From positions 1 through 25,104 of the forward strand of contig JBNGDI010000036.1 of assembly GCA_049975425.1 (NCBI GenBank): a stretch of 25,104 bases of DNA, in the 5' to 3' direction. The stretch's first letter is position 1; each line of letters starts with the position of its first letter. A program made the translations under genes and the position numbers. The notes beneath the pieces are model-generated. The model ran no database searches. It had not been told where the DNA came from and saw only the letters and a list, made by a program, of their open reading frames with translations. This DNA is from HyVt-105 sp049975425 (lineage in GTDB: Bacteria; Bacteroidota; Bacteroidia; Bacteroidales; VadinHA17). Shown here one piece after another: positions 23,626 to 25,104 of this stretch.

Positions 23626-24951
23626 TCAATCTTCCGGCAGGTCAAACCTTTTCAGGTACCTTTCCGCAAGCTCCCGGGTTCCGATATCTTTTCTGTAAAA
23701 GATGTTTTCTCCCCGGATCCCGGAAAGACCTTCCTGGCATTTTTCCCGGGCTTCTTCCAGGCTGGTACCGGTTCCGGTTACAGCGAAAAGCCGGGGGCTC
23801 GGTTCATACAGGGATTCTCCTGCTTCGAAACAGGACTGGAACAGATGGATTCCGGGCTTTTCGAACCTTTTCCTGTCGATGTGGATATCCACCTTTCGCG
23901 AGGGTGCGGGAAACCCCTCCGGAACCATATAAATACATACGGTGGCTTTTTTTGCGAAGGATATTTCCAGCTCATCCAGTTTTTCGGTGGCCATGGCACG
24001 GCATATATCAAGAAAATCGGTCTGCAGGATGGGAATGATGTTCAGGATCTCCGAATCACCTGGTCGCACATTGATCTCCACTAACCGGACACCCTGCTCA
24101 GTGAGCATAAACTGCCCGGAAAGGAACCCGACGAATTTTTCGCCGTATTTTTCTTTCAGCACATCCAAAATCCGTTCCATAATGACCACGCTTTCATCAA
24201 ATTTTTTCTTACTCAGCGAGGGCAGCAAGTGATCGGGGTAAGAAACGGATCCCATGCCGGGAGTGTTCAATCCGCTTTCCCCTTCTTTCAGCAGTTTATA
24301 ATCTCTCACAACGGGCATGGGGACAACGGTTTTTCCGTCGCAGAACAGCTGGATGGTGTATTCTTCCCCTTCGATCTTTTCCTCTATGATCACGCTCGAC
24401 ATTCCCCCGATGGAACGGTCGAAAATCTGCTCTACATAATCCATGGCTTCCTGTTTATTGCTGAGTTGGATACCCATTACTTTTACCCCGTCGCCTTCCG
24501 TGATTCCTGACGGTTTTACAGCAAACGGGCGGGAATAATTCCGGATGAATCCGGCAGCTTCCTTTTTATCGGAAAATATATGAAAATCAGGGTAGTGGTC
24601 AATGTGGTTCTCCTTCATCAGGTTTCGCACAAAGCCTTTGTCGCCTTCCAGTCTGGTGCAGAATTCCGAAGGGCCGACGGCCGGTATGCCTTTTTTATTG
24701 AAAAAGTCGGTAATCCCCCGGGCCAGTGACATTTCGGGCACTACCACCAGCATGTCGATACGGTGTTTCCGCACAAATTCTTTTATGACGGAGAGGTCTT
24801 TGATGTTTCCCAGTTCGTAATGTGCTGAGAGGGAGGCAATGCCCGTGTTTTTCTTATCCATCAGAGAATACAGTTCAACATCCCGGCTTGCGGCAAGGGC
24901 TTTGGCCAGGGCGTGGGTCTTGCCCCAGCGGCCAATCAACAGTACTTTCAT
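23626..24951 (-). CDS. PurD-like ATP-grasp ligase (phosphoribosylamine-glycine ligase family)
   Basis: PurD joins 5-phosphoribosylamine to glycine with ATP in purine synthesis. From the ATG at 24951, where the Rossmann-like start MKVLLIG lies, it has 441 residues. The order of domains fits PurD: N-domain, ATP-grasp (about 105-320, metal ligands E292 and N294 in VEINVRPGDSE) and C-domain (LFAVTGTGTSLEEA). Wording such as LYSLMDKKNTGIA, PMPVVRDYKLLKEGESG and GVKVMG is, to my memory, closer to archaeal PurD than to the usual Bacteroidota enzyme. Key loops are altered: G-x-GGREHA is GRWGKTHA, GGKGV is EGDGV (152-155, Asp for Lys) and NTGGMG is NTPGMG. It may be a second, diverged paralogue with another substrate, so I give no gene symbol. 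An in-frame extension to 25086 is not believed. Confidence 0.82.
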   Translation of the reverse strand: MKVLLIGRWGKTHALAKALAASRDVELYSLMDKKNTGIASLSAHYELGNIKDLSVIKEFVRKHRIDMLVVVPEMSLARGITDFFNKKGIPAVGPSEFCTRLEGDKGFVRNLMKENHIDHYPDFHIFSDKKEAAGFIRNYSRPFAVKPSGITEGDGVKVMGIQLSNKQEAMDYVEQIFDRSIGGMSSVIIEEKIEGEEYTIQLFCDGKTVVPMPVVRDYKLLKEGESGLNTPGMGSVSYPDHLLPSLSKKKFDESVVIMERILDVLKEKYGEKFVGFLSGQFMLTEQGVRLVEINVRPGDSEILNIIPILQTDFLDICRAMATEKLDELEISFAKKATVCIYMVPEGFPAPSRKVDIHIDRKRFEKPGIHLFQSCFEAGESLYEPSPRLFAVTGTGTSLEEAREKCQEGLSGIRGENIFYRKDIGTRELAERYLKRFDLPED

Positions 24952-25072
24952 AACATTCTGTTTTTGGATTTTCACATGCAGGTGAGGGTTCCGGTTTGAA
25001 TTCCTTATAATATACGAAAAATTTCCGGCAGTAAATGAGCAAAAGGCGAGCAGCAGCCGGAGGATTTTTTTG

Positions 25073-25102
25073 CCTGCTTTTTTCATCCCTGAAAAAAGCA
25101 GG
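25073..25102. terminator. 13-bp hairpin upstream of the PurD-like gene
   Basis: CCTGCTTTTTTCA (25073-25085) and TGAAAAAAGCAGG (25090-25102) are perfect inverted repeats around a 4-base loop. It probably terminates or separates a gene beyond the right edge. It lies inside the rejected N-terminal extension of the PurD-like frame, supporting the start at 24951. Confidence 0.5.
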
Positions 25103-25104
25103 TC

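Noticed and set aside
24952..25086. N-terminal 45-residue extension of the PurD-like protein, resembling a signal peptide
   Set aside because: The ATP-grasp family starts with the MKVLLIG strand, and the extension contains a perfect 13-bp hairpin expected of non-coding DNA.

Overview
The window looks like a chromosomal stretch of a Bacteroidota member, probably an environmental Bacteroidales/Marinilabiliales-type bacterium. The evidence is a secreted protein ending in a type IX secretion (T9SS) sorting domain, Reg_prop-type beta-propeller repeats, A-rich sequences instead of strong Shine-Dalgarno sites, and TAnnTTTG-like promoter boxes. All assignments are from reading the sequence and recalled family knowledge; no search was run. 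No tRNA, rRNA, CRISPR array, transposase or prophage gene was seen.

Layout. Bases 1-594 are gene-free and hold degenerate repeats and hairpins. Then come two plus-strand genes for exported proteins: an M16C insulinase-like lipoprotein (595-3585, followed by a strong terminator) and a 14-repeat two-propeller T9SS cargo protein (3947-6928). Facing them on the minus strand is a small glycoside hydrolase pair, a clan GH-A enzyme followed by a GH3 enzyme (10480 down to 6974), with a perfect 12-bp dyad between them. A six-TM membrane protein of unknown function (10574-11287) and another gene-free, hairpin-rich stretch (11288-11733) follow. Next are a KamA-family radical SAM protein, an aspartase carrying an N-terminal cyclic-nucleotide-binding-like domain, and trmD, all on the minus strand.

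From 22361 down to 16656 lies the most coherent system: six minus-strand genes in tight order (TetR regulator, outer-membrane barrel candidate, ABC ATPase, two FtsX-type permeases, LolA-like periplasmic protein). The two 4-base ATGA overlaps and short gaps argue for one transcript. Together they would form a regulated route from inner membrane through periplasm to outer membrane, probably for a lipid, lipoprotein or other hydrophobic cargo. A promoter-like sequence with an overlapping palindrome lies just upstream of tetR.

The right end holds a divergent Hsp20 gene, a shared bidirectional terminator, and a minus-strand pair: a PurD-like ATP-grasp protein that reads like archaeal PurD with altered nucleotide-binding loops, followed by an EctA-like GNAT acetyltransferase.

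The best candidates for something undescribed are the six-gene envelope operon, the regulatory-domain/aspartase fusion with a missing phosphate-binding Arg, and the PurD-like/GNAT pair. A 26-bp sequence occurs perfectly in two gene-free regions 11 kb apart in inverted orientation, which suggests a dispersed REP-like element family.
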